Shown here one piece after another: positions 1-5,561 of a stretch of DNA of 6,536 bases. The notes below the pieces were generated by a model. The model was not told the DNA's origin. It ran no database searches and saw only the letters and a program-made list of their open reading frames with translations. Origin of the DNA: an uncultured Oscillospiraceae bacterium (GTDB lineage Bacteria; Bacillota; Clostridia; Oscillospirales; Oscillospiraceae); NCBI GenBank assembly GCA_910588045.1, contig CAJUPS010000143.1:1-6536 (forward strand). Reading direction: 5' to 3'. Position 1 is the first letter of the stretch; every line of letters starts with the position of its first letter. The position numbers and the translations under genes were made by a program.

Positions 1-138
1 TGCAGGGAGTACCCCTTTGAAAGGGCGTCAGCCGGAGTTCTACAAGTACCAGACCACTAGATCAGATGCCCGTAGGACCCGAAATTCGGCGGCTTCGCCT
101 AACAAAGCCTGAAACGCACTCCGCAAATCCCCCGCATA

Positions 139-163
139 GGGAGCGGCGCTCCGGGCCGCTCCC
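139..163. repeat. GC-rich hairpin, 9-bp perfect stem
   Basis: GGGAGCGGC (139-147) and GCCGCTCCC (155-163) pair perfectly around a 7-nt loop. No T-run follows, so it is not a standard intrinsic terminator. It is the first of the stems between the window start and argH. Confidence 0.6.
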
Positions 164-174
164 GCCAAGGGGTT

Positions 175-202
175 CTTAGACCGTAGGTCTAAGCGCGTTT
201 TT
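175..202 (+). terminator. Possible weak intrinsic terminator
   Basis: CTTAGACC (175-182) and GGTCTAAG (186-193) form a perfect 8-bp stem with a GTA triloop. CGCG and then five T (198-202) follow. The stem is not GC-rich and the T-run is short and offset by 4 nt, so termination of a transcript entering from the left is possible but not secure. The T-run abuts the perfect palindrome at 203-232. Confidence 0.35.
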
Positions 203-232
203 GCCTACTTTTGCCGCGCGGCAAAAGTAGGC
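203..232. repeat. Perfect 30-bp palindrome
   Basis: GCCTACTTTTGCCGC (203-217) is followed directly by its exact reverse complement (218-232), giving 15-bp arms with no spacer. As RNA it would fold with a few central CG bases as loop. As DNA it could extrude a cruciform or bind a dimeric protein. It lies between two other stems and codes for nothing I recognise. A dispersed REP-like repeat is the most likely identity, but no second copy is in this window. Confidence 0.65.
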
Positions 233-236
233 GCGG

Positions 237-263
237 AGTCCGGGGCCGCGTAGGTCCCGGGCT
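237..263. repeat. Hairpin, 11-bp stem with two G-T pairs
   Basis: AGTCCGGGGCC (237-247) pairs with GGTCCCGGGCT (253-263) around the loop GCGTA. Two of the 11 pairs are G-T, so the stem is more stable when the + strand is RNA than a strict DNA palindrome search would suggest. It follows directly on the 30-bp palindrome. Confidence 0.5.
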
Positions 264-276
264 ATCGACAAAGAAG

Positions 277-341
277 AATCTAAACGATTGCCCGCAGGGA
301 CGTCATTTAGCCGCTTTTGGCGTCTAAACGACCGTCCCGGC
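277..341 (+). repeat. Two-hairpin structured repeat, copy 1
   Basis: A small stem AATC (277-280)/GATT (286-289) is followed by GCCCGCA and then a long imperfect hairpin at 297-338. The outer stem is GGGACG (297-302) with CGTCCC (333-338). The asymmetric internal loop is TCA (303-305) opposite CGAC (329-332). The inner stem is TTTAG/CTAAA, then one C-T mismatch, then CGC/GCG, closed by TTTTG (pairs 306-325). A second copy with the same outer stem and internal loop, but a different, still fully paired, inner stem lies after argB (6463-6534). Conserved structure with changed sequence suggests a selected RNA or a REP-like family. Confidence 0.6.
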
Positions 342-342
342 A

Positions 343-359
343 CTCGGCCGGAGGCCGAG
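343..359. repeat. Hairpin in the argH leader
   Basis: CTCGGCC (343-349) and GGCCGAG (353-359) form a perfect 7-bp stem with a GGA triloop. It ends 34 nt before the argH start codon, so it would lie in the 5' untranslated leader without covering the Shine-Dalgarno site at 383-386. No T-run follows. Confidence 0.5.
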
Positions 360-393
360 CGCATGGGCCGCAAAGAAGAAACGAGGAATAACG

Positions 394-1815
394 ATGAAAC
401 TATGGGGCGGCCGTTTCCGCAAGGAAACGGACAGTCTGGTAAATGACTTCAACTCTTCCATTCAATTTGATTCCCGGATGTATCGGGAAGATATAGAAGG
501 AAGCATAGTCCATGCGACCATGCTTGCCGACTGTGGAATCATCTCCCAGGAGGATAAAGACCAAATCACCCACGGCCTGCAAGAAATTTTAGCGGACATC
601 GAGGCCGGAAAAATCGAGTTTACCGCCGACAACGAGGACATCCACATGAATGTGGAATCCCTCCTGACGGAAAAAATCGGCGCCGCTGGCAAGCGCCTCC
701 ATACCGCCCGCAGCCGGAACGACCAAGTGGCTGTGGACCTTCGCCTCTACCTCCGAAGAGAGATCGATGAAATCATAGTGGAAATCCTGAACCTCCAGCA
801 GGCCATCCTGGACCAGGCGAAAAACCACCAGGAAACCGTCATGCCAGGTTACACCCACCTCCAACGGGCCCAGCCCATCTCCTTTGCCCAGCACCTCCTG
901 GCCTACGGCGAACAGCTCAAGCGGGATGTGACGAGATTGGCCGACTGCAAGGCCCGTATGAACGTCTGCCCCCTGGGCAGCGGCGCCCTGGCGGGCACCA
1001 CCTATCCCATCGACCGCTGGCAGACCGCCAAGCTCCTGGGCTTCGATGCCCCCTGCTCCAACAGCCTGGACGGCGTCAGCGACCGGGACTACGCTGTGGA
1101 GCTCTTGAGCGATTTGTCCATCTTGATGATGCACCTCAGCCGCTTTGCCGAGGAGGTCATCCTCTGGTGCAGCTGGGAGTTCAAATTTATTGAACTGGAC
1201 GACGCCTACTCCACAGGAAGCTCCATCATGCCCCAGAAGAAGAACCCCGACGTGGCCGAGCTGGTCCGCGGCAAGACAGGCCGCGTCTACGGCCACCTCA
1301 TGGGCCTCCTGACCACCATGAAGGGGCTGCCCCTGGCCTACAACAAGGACATGCAGGAGGACAAGGAACCGGTCTTCGATGCCATCGACACCGTAAAAAT
1401 GTGCCTGCCCGTCTTCGCCGGGATGATTGCCACCATGCGGGTCCTGCCCCAGAATATGCGCCGCGCCGCCGGGGGCGGCTTCATCAACGCCACCGACTGC
1501 GCCGACTACCTCGCCAAAAAGGGGATGCCCTTCCGCGACGCTTACACTACAGTAGGAAATCTGGTCTATTACTGCACCGAAAATGGGAAGCTTCTGGAGG
1601 AGCTGACCCTGCCGGAGCTGCAAAGGATCTCCCCCCTGTTCGGTGAGGACGTCTACGAAGCCCTCAGCCTGGAGACCTGCATGGGGCAGCGCCGCAGCTA
1701 TGGTGGTCCCGCCGTGGAGGAGACCTCCCGGCAGATAACAGAGCTTGACCAATTTGTCCAGAAATATCGGGCAATGACCACAGACATCATCGGCGGCTGT
1801 CACGCGGAGGTATGA
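394..1815 (+). CDS. argH: Argininosuccinate lyase
   Basis: Cytoplasmic enzyme for the last step of arginine synthesis: argininosuccinate is split to arginine and fumarate. It belongs to the fumarase/aspartase superfamily and works as a homotetramer. The 473-residue protein is full length and starts with the typical MKLWGGRF. The three superfamily blocks are visible: HTARSRND at 103-110, GYTHLQRAQP at 152-161 (His155 is the expected catalytic His), and the flexible-loop signature GSSIMPQKKNPD at 275-286 (Ser277 is the expected catalytic Ser). The start is supported by GAGG 7 nt upstream. The stop TGA overlaps an ATG of the next gene (ATGA), so it is likely the first gene of an argH-lipoprotein-argC-argJ transcript. 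argG, its usual partner, is not present. Roughly the first 200 bases are clearly poorer in GC (near 46%) than the rest of the gene. Confidence 0.97.
   Translation: MKLWGGRFRKETDSLVNDFNSSIQFDSRMYREDIEGSIVHATMLADCGIISQEDKDQITHGLQEILADIEAGKIEFTADNEDIHMNVESLLTEKIGAAGKRLHTARSRNDQVAVDLRLYLRREIDEIIVEILNLQQAILDQAKNHQETVMPGYTHLQRAQPISFAQHLLAYGEQLKRDVTRLADCKARMNVCPLGSGALAGTTYPIDRWQTAKLLGFDAPCSNSLDGVSDRDYAVELLSDLSILMMHLSRFAEEVILWCSWEFKFIELDDAYSTGSSIMPQKKNPDVAELVRGKTGRVYGHLMGLLTTMKGLPLAYNKDMQEDKEPVFDAIDTVKMCLPVFAGMIATMRVLPQNMRRAAGGGFINATDCADYLAKKGMPFRDAYTTVGNLVYYCTENGKLLEELTLPELQRISPLFGEDVYEALSLETCMGQRRSYGGPAVEETSRQITELDQFVQKYRAMTTDIIGGCHAEV
1806..1810 (+). promoter_or_regulatory. Shine-Dalgarno site that decides the lipoprotein start
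   Basis: GGAGG lies inside the last codons of argH. It is only 1 nt from the ATG at 1812 but 7 nt from the ATG at 1818. The second spacing is the usual one, so I place the start at 1818. The site suggests translational coupling to argH termination at 1813-1815. Confidence 0.6.
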
Positions 1816-1817
1816 CT

Positions 1818-2465
1818 ATGAGACGGGGAGGCAGAATCATACTCCTGCTGGCGCTGACCCTGGGCCTGACAGCCTGCGGCGCGCCGCCGGAGACCGCCCC
1901 CGCGCCCGGCGAGGCGGTGACGGAGACCGTGCCCGCGCCGGACGTCGCGGCTCCGCCCGAGGAGGAACCCGCCGCTGGCCCTGTGGAGGAGGGCATTTTC
2001 CCCCGGAGCTTCCGTTTTGCCAGCGGCGCGGGGGGATGGTCCACCGAGCTGGAGGTGGCGGCTGACGGCTCCTTTATCGGCATGTACCTGGACTCGGACA
2101 ATGGAGCGACTTACATCTGCCACTTCTCCGGGAACTTCAGCCAGCCGGTGAAGGTGGACGATCTTACCTATTCCATGCGTTTGGAAAGCATCGAACAGGA
2201 AGAGACGGAAGGCGAGGAAATTACTTCGGGCTGTTTCCGCTTTATCGGCTCCTCTCCCCACGGCCTGAAGAATGCGGATGAGATTTTCATTTATCTGCCC
2301 GGTTCCCGGCAGCAGGACCTGCCGGAGAGCTTCGTCGGCTGGGCCAACACCTTTTGCCCCTGGGACACCGAGGACGGGCGGACCCAGAGCGGGGAGGACA
2401 GGCTGACCCGGTACGGCCTGTATAACGTGTCCGAAGGAATGGGCTTCGTATCAATGGAGGAGTGA
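1818..2465 (+). CDS. Unknown secreted lipoprotein
   Basis: A 215-residue protein with a lipoprotein signal peptide: Arg-rich start (MRRGGR), hydrophobic stretch at about 7-18 and lipobox L-T-A-C with Cys20 as the lipidation site. It should be anchored to the outer face of the cytoplasmic membrane. Residues 21-58 are a Pro/Ala/Glu-rich linker. From about 61 there is a compact domain beginning FPRSFRFASGAGGWSTEL, then DGSFIGMYLDSD (83-94), a likely beta-rich fold, then a segment with YLPG (159-162), and an end with RYGLYNVSEGMGF. It resembles a group of lipoproteins of unknown function in Clostridia, from memory only. The start at 1818 was chosen over 1812 because of GGAGG spacing. It overlaps the argH end region and is followed 10 nt later by argC, so it shares their transcript, yet no link to arginine synthesis is visible in the protein. 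Confidence 0.85.
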   Translation: MRRGGRIILLLALTLGLTACGAPPETAPAPGEAVTETVPAPDVAAPPEEEPAAGPVEEGIFPRSFRFASGAGGWSTELEVAADGSFIGMYLDSDNGATYICHFSGNFSQPVKVDDLTYSMRLESIEQEETEGEEITSGCFRFIGSSPHGLKNADEIFIYLPGSRQQDLPESFVGWANTFCPWDTEDGRTQSGEDRLTRYGLYNVSEGMGFVSMEE

Positions 2466-2475
2466 GGTAACGCAT

Positions 2476-3420
2476 ATGAGCAAACCGAGAATTTATATCG
2501 ACGGCAAGGAGGGCACCACCGGCCTCCAGATCTACGACCGTCTCGCAGACCGGGACGACATCGAACTGCTCCTGATTGATGAGGAAAAACGAAAGGATAC
2601 CGCCGAGCGGAAAAAGCTGATGGACGCCTCCGATCTGGTGTTCCTCTGCCTCCCGGACGCCGCCGCCGTAGAGGCGGCAGGGCTGGTAGAGAATCCCTCC
2701 ACCCGTATCATCGACGCCTCTACCGCCCACCGCACTGCTCCCGGCTGGATCTATGGCTTCCCGGAGCTGGGCCCGGCCCAGCGCGAGGCCATCCGGACCG
2801 CCCGGAGGGTCGCCAATCCCGGCTGCTACGCCACGGGCTTCATCTCCTTGATTGCGCCGCTGGTGCAGCTTGGACTTCTGCCCCCGGATGCGCCGCTGAT
2901 TTGTCATGCGGTCTCCGGCTACACCGGCGGAGGCAAAAAGGCAATCGCCCAGTACGAGGCGGCGGAGAGGGAGAAGGAGCTTACCAGTCCCCGCCACTAC
3001 GCCGTAACCCTGGCCCATAAGCACATTCCGGAGATGGTCAAGGTCTGCGGTCTGCGCCGCACGCCGATCTTTACGCCCATGATCTGCGACTTCCCCCAGG
3101 GTATGGTGGTGACGGTCCCTCTGTACCTGGACATGCTGAGGGGCGTCCAAACCCTTGACACCCTGCGGGCCGCCTACCGGGAGTTCTATGCCGGAGCAAG
3201 GTTCGTCACGGTCCGCCCGGACGATGCGCCCACCTGTGGCTTCATCGGATCCAACAACCTTGCGGGGACTGATGGCCTCCAGATTTTTGTCTGCGGCAAC
3301 GAGGAGCAGGTCATGTTGGCCTCCCGACTGGACAATCTGGGCAAGGGCGCCAGCGGGGCGGCCGTACAGAATATGAATATCATGCTGGGGTTTCCCGAGG
3401 GAACCGGGCTGACCGAATAG
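2476..3420 (+). CDS. argC: N-acetyl-gamma-glutamyl-phosphate reductase, short type 2
   Basis: Catalyses the NADPH-dependent reduction of N-acetyl-gamma-glutamyl phosphate to N-acetylglutamate 5-semialdehyde, the third step of ornithine synthesis. The 314 residues and the opening PRIYIDGKEGTTG match the short type 2 ArgC group rather than the roughly 345-residue common type. The glycine-rich nucleotide loop GKEGTTG is at 10-16. The catalytic cysteine is Cys117 in NPGCYATG (114-121). SGYTGGGKK is at 147-155 and HKHIPEM at 181-187, where His183 is the likely acid/base. GAGG at 2464-2467 overlaps the lipoprotein stop codon and sits 8 nt before the ATG. argJ follows after 11 nt. The product is handed to the argD aminotransferase, which is not in this window. 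Confidence 0.95.
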   Translation: MSKPRIYIDGKEGTTGLQIYDRLADRDDIELLLIDEEKRKDTAERKKLMDASDLVFLCLPDAAAVEAAGLVENPSTRIIDASTAHRTAPGWIYGFPELGPAQREAIRTARRVANPGCYATGFISLIAPLVQLGLLPPDAPLICHAVSGYTGGGKKAIAQYEAAEREKELTSPRHYAVTLAHKHIPEMVKVCGLRRTPIFTPMICDFPQGMVVTVPLYLDMLRGVQTLDTLRAAYREFYAGARFVTVRPDDAPTCGFIGSNNLAGTDGLQIFVCGNEEQVMLASRLDNLGKGASGAAVQNMNIMLGFPEGTGLTE

Positions 3421-3431
3421 GAGAATCGACC

Positions 3432-4667
3432 ATGAATAACGAATTTGGCACCATCAGCGGCGGCGTGTGCGCCGCCCAGGGGTTCCGGGCCGCGGGGCTC
3501 CACGTGGGCGTCAAGACCCACAACGCCGACAAGAAGGACCTGGGACTCATCGTCTCCGACGTCCCCTGCACGGCGGCGGCCATGTTCACCAGAAACGTGG
3601 TGAAGGCGGCCCCCATCCACGTGACCAAGGCCCACCTGGCCCACGGCAAGGTCCGGGCCATCATCGCCAACAGTGGCAACGCCAACGCCTGTGCCCCCCA
3701 GGGCGAGGAGAACGCAGAGCGCATGTGTGCGGCGGCGGCGAAGGCCATTGGCTGTGCGCCCGAGGAGGTACTGGTTGCCTCCACCGGAGTGATCGGGCAG
3801 ACCTTGAAAGTGGAGGTCATTGAGGCCGGGGTCCCGGCGCTGTGCGGCCTGCTGGAGCGCAGCGCCTCCGGCAGCGACGGCGCGGCGCACGCCATCATGA
3901 CCACCGATACGGTGAAGAAGGAGTTCGCCGGGCAGGTCATCATCGGCGGCAAGGAGGTACACATCGGCGGCATCGCCAAGGGCAGCGGCATGATCCACCC
4001 CAATATGGGCACCATGCTCTGCTTCCTCACCACCGACTGCGCCATTTCCCAGGAAATGCTCCAGGAGGCCCTGGAAGAGGTGGTCCGCACCACCTTCAAC
4101 CGTATCAGCGTGGATGGGGACACCTCCACCAACGACACCTGCTGTCTCCTGGCCAACGGCCTGGCGGGCAACAAGGAGATCACCGAGAAGAACGACCACT
4201 ACGTGGACTTCGTGATGAAGCTCCACGAGATCTGCTACCTGCTGGCCCGGTCCATGGCCAAGGACGGCGAGGGGGCAAAGCACCTGATTACCTGCACCGT
4301 CCGGGGCGCGGCCAGCGAGGAGCAGGCGGAGACGATTGCCAAGTCCGTCATCTCTTCCACCCTGACCAAGGCGGCCATCTTCGGCTGTGATGCCAACTGG
4401 GGCCGCGTCCTGTGCGCCATGGGCTACTCCGGGGAGAAGTTCGACCCGGAGAAGGTGGACGTATCCTTTGCCTCCGACGCGGGTGAGATCTTGGTCTGCC
4501 AGCAGGGCAGGGGCCTGGCCTTCGATGAGGACCTGGCGAAGAAGATCCTCACGGAGGACGAGGTGGACATCGATATTACCATGTCGGAGGGGGACGAGAG
4601 CTGCACCTGCTGGGGCTGCGACATCACCTACGACTATATCAAGATCAACGGGGATTACCGGACGTAA
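3432..4667 (+). CDS. argJ: Ornithine/glutamate N-acetyltransferase
   Basis: Transfers the acetyl group of N-acetylornithine to glutamate, releasing ornithine and regenerating N-acetylglutamate. Some family members also use acetyl-CoA; sequence alone does not decide whether this one does. The 411-residue precursor is full length. Like its family it should cleave itself into alpha and beta chains: in KGSGMIHPNMGTML (183-196) the cut is expected before Thr194, which becomes the N-terminal nucleophile of the beta chain. The residue before it is Gly rather than the commoner Ala. Thr118-Gly119 in STGVIG is the expected oxyanion hole. The C-terminus KINGDYRT is the typical family ending. AGGAGA at 3419-3424 overlaps the argC stop and is 7 nt from the ATG, so the two genes are probably co-translated. 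Downstream, only 33 nt separate its stop from the convergent kinase gene. Confidence 0.96.
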   Translation: MNNEFGTISGGVCAAQGFRAAGLHVGVKTHNADKKDLGLIVSDVPCTAAAMFTRNVVKAAPIHVTKAHLAHGKVRAIIANSGNANACAPQGEENAERMCAAAAKAIGCAPEEVLVASTGVIGQTLKVEVIEAGVPALCGLLERSASGSDGAAHAIMTTDTVKKEFAGQVIIGGKEVHIGGIAKGSGMIHPNMGTMLCFLTTDCAISQEMLQEALEEVVRTTFNRISVDGDTSTNDTCCLLANGLAGNKEITEKNDHYVDFVMKLHEICYLLARSMAKDGEGAKHLITCTVRGAASEEQAETIAKSVISSTLTKAAIFGCDANWGRVLCAMGYSGEKFDPEKVDVSFASDAGEILVCQQGRGLAFDEDLAKKILTEDEVDIDITMSEGDESCTCWGCDITYDYIKINGDYRT

Positions 4668-4699
4668 GAGTGGCGCTGCGTCCGGGTGGCTGCTGCATC

Positions 4700-4868
4700 T
4701 TTAGAACATGTATTCACAACCGTTGAACGCTGTCTGGCCAGTCTTTTTCCCGCCATACTGCGTCGCTTTCCCTTGCAATCCGACAGGATTGCTGCGGAAA
4801 ATCTCCTTGTCTGACGGGAAAAATCCTCGCCCATCCAGCATCCCCCGGTTATGAATACAAGTTCTTAA
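4700..4868. mobile_element. MITE-like element with about 23-bp terminal inverted repeats
   Basis: The left end (4700-4722, containing GAACATGTATTCACAACCG) matches the reverse complement of the right end (4846-4868) at 20 of 23 positions. TTA occurs directly outside each GAAC/GTTC tip (4701-4703 and 4865-4867), which fits a 3-bp target duplication around a 161-bp element at 4704-4864. Inside there is a second inverted pair, TTTTTCCCG (4744-4752) with CGGGAAAAA (4815-4823), and a central perfect hairpin GCAATCC-GACA-GGATTGC (4775-4792). It has no transposase and is too small for one, so it would be a non-autonomous miniature element. It lies in the 3' part of the - strand kinase gene and supplies its last 54 codons. 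No other copy is in the window, so mobility is inferred from structure only. Confidence 0.65.
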
Positions 4869-5471
4869 TCCGAAATGGGCGGCGATGCTCCCGGCCATTT
4901 CGGCCATGGGAATACTGCCATCGTTTATGATGACGGAATAGCCCTCTTCCCGGCACTGCCTCCGGACCTCCTGGGCAAAGAGAATATCCCGGTCCATCCA
5001 GTTCCGGAACGCCTGCTCCTTGTCGGGGCAGTCCGCAAGGACATAGGGGACAAACGCCCTCTGCCGGTAGTGGTCGATTTGAAATTCCGGCGTGGGCGTG
5101 ACGGCGATATACCGTCCTCCGGGGAGGCCGAGCCGCTTGAACAGTCGGGGGACATAGGCCGCCCCTTCGGTGAGGATACCGTTGGCGGAGTTGAGTTGGT
5201 CCAGGTCAGCCAGGATATAGTCAAAAATCTCTTCGTAGATTCCAAATTCCTCCCGGCACTGGAGCTGCGCTTCCCGCATCCAGATCTGCTCGGCGCTCAT
5301 CCCGGCGATCTTTTTACAGAGTGGGAGCCCGTCCTGTGCGCCCAGCTCCATGTATTTTTCGAGGAAATCGTCTACCTTGAAGTAGAATAGGCCATATTCC
5401 CGGGAAAGGATCTCCGCTGCCGTACTTTTTCCAGAGCAGGGAGAGCCGCCAATAAAATAGGTATTTTTCAT
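4701..5471 (-). CDS. P-loop kinase-like protein, function unknown
   Basis: A 256-residue protein with a clear Walker A motif at the N-terminus (GSPCSGKST, 9-17), FKVDD at 31-35 and a Walker B-like stretch GILTEG (98-103). Arg136 and Arg138 in YRQR may form the lid, and INDGS is at 182-186. This is the layout of small-molecule or nucleoside kinases of the AAA_33/zeta-toxin/cytidylate-kinase-like P-loop class; the substrate cannot be told. There is no membrane segment. The frame is open further upstream, but AGGAGG (5477-5482) 5 nt before the ATG at 5471 fixes the start. The natural core seems to end at HFGL (199-202). Residues 203-256, starting RTCIHNRG, are encoded by the inverted-repeat element at 4700-4868, and the TAA stop lies in its putative target duplication. 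It faces argJ, diverges from argB and has lower GC than its neighbours, suggesting a later arrival. Confidence 0.85.
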   Translation of the reverse strand: MKNTYFIGGSPCSGKSTAAEILSREYGLFYFKVDDFLEKYMELGAQDGLPLCKKIAGMSAEQIWMREAQLQCREEFGIYEEIFDYILADLDQLNSANGILTEGAAYVPRLFKRLGLPGGRYIAVTPTPEFQIDHYRQRAFVPYVLADCPDKEQAFRNWMDRDILFAQEVRRQCREEGYSVIINDGSIPMAEMAGSIAAHFGLRTCIHNRGMLDGRGFFPSDKEIFRSNPVGLQGKATQYGGKKTGQTAFNGCEYMF

Positions 5472-5485
5472 CTGTTCCTCCTGAC

Positions 5486-5515
5486 TTGAAATAACCGAAT
5501 AGAGCGTTTCATAAA
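5486..5515 (+). promoter_or_regulatory. Weak candidate promoter for argB
   Basis: TTGAAA (5486-5491) and CATAAA (5510-5515) are spaced by 18 nt. The -35 is good and the -10 poor. argB needs its own promoter because the gene before it runs the other way, and this is the best match I find. It would overlap the divergent kinase promoter. Confidence 0.28.
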
Positions 5516-5543
5516 TTTTATCATACAAATTCCTGCGATTCAA
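5515..5543 (-). promoter_or_regulatory. Sigma-A type promoter of the kinase gene
   Basis: On the - strand TTGAAT (5543-5538) is separated by exactly 17 nt from TAAAAT (5520-5515); each hexamer is close to the TTGACA/TATAAT consensus. A transcript would start near 5508 and leave a leader of roughly 35-40 nt before the ATG at 5471. The -10 overlaps the AT-rich dyad ATAAA-T-TTTAT at 5511-5521, which could serve as an operator. Confidence 0.55.
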
Positions 5544-5561
5544 CCAGAAAGGGACGTACTT

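Larger units (their letters stand above)
1..393. other. Gene-poor leader upstream of argH, dense in inverted repeats
   Basis: I see no convincing gene here. Frame 1 is open from the window edge to a TAG at 58-60 and frame 2 to a TGA at 110-112. Either could be the tail of an upstream gene, but neither peptide is recognisable. From about 139 on, the DNA is a nearly continuous run of inverted repeats (139-163, 175-193, 203-232, 237-263, 277-289, 297-338, 343-359), listed separately. Small dyads also occur at 79-89 (CCGAA-A-TTCGG) and 88-99. The direct repeat CAAAGAAGAA occurs at 269-278 and 371-380. I find no tRNA or rRNA signature, no T-box consensus and no good sigma-A promoter. argH may therefore be read from further upstream. 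Its own Shine-Dalgarno, GAGG at 383-386, is 7 nt before the ATG. Confidence 0.7.

Noticed and set aside
176..373. Small - strand open frame in the argH leader
   Set aside because: It runs through the palindrome and several hairpins; its openness comes from the repeats, and no ribosome site precedes it.
589..1803. Long open frame antisense to argH (404 codons)
   Set aside because: It mirrors the codon pattern of a GC-rich gene. The predicted protein is low in complexity, with no motif and no ribosome site, while argH on the + strand is certain.
3186..4283. Long open frame antisense to argC and argJ (365 codons)
   Set aside because: It spans the end of one real gene and most of another on the opposite strand, a typical shadow frame without recognisable domains.
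3842..4390. Open frame in another + frame inside argJ
   Set aside because: The translation is an Arg/Gly/His-rich shadow of argJ, which carries all family motifs in its own frame.
4846..4868. ARG-box-like TGAAT in the inverted-repeat ends
   Set aside because: The second half-site ATTCA is not matched, and the sequence is explained by the terminal inverted repeat.
5551..5561. GGGACGTAC before argB resembling the start of the structured repeat
   Set aside because: Only the first eight bases (GGGACGTA against GGGACGTC) are similar and there is no partner CGTCCC nearby. It is simply the ribosome-binding region.
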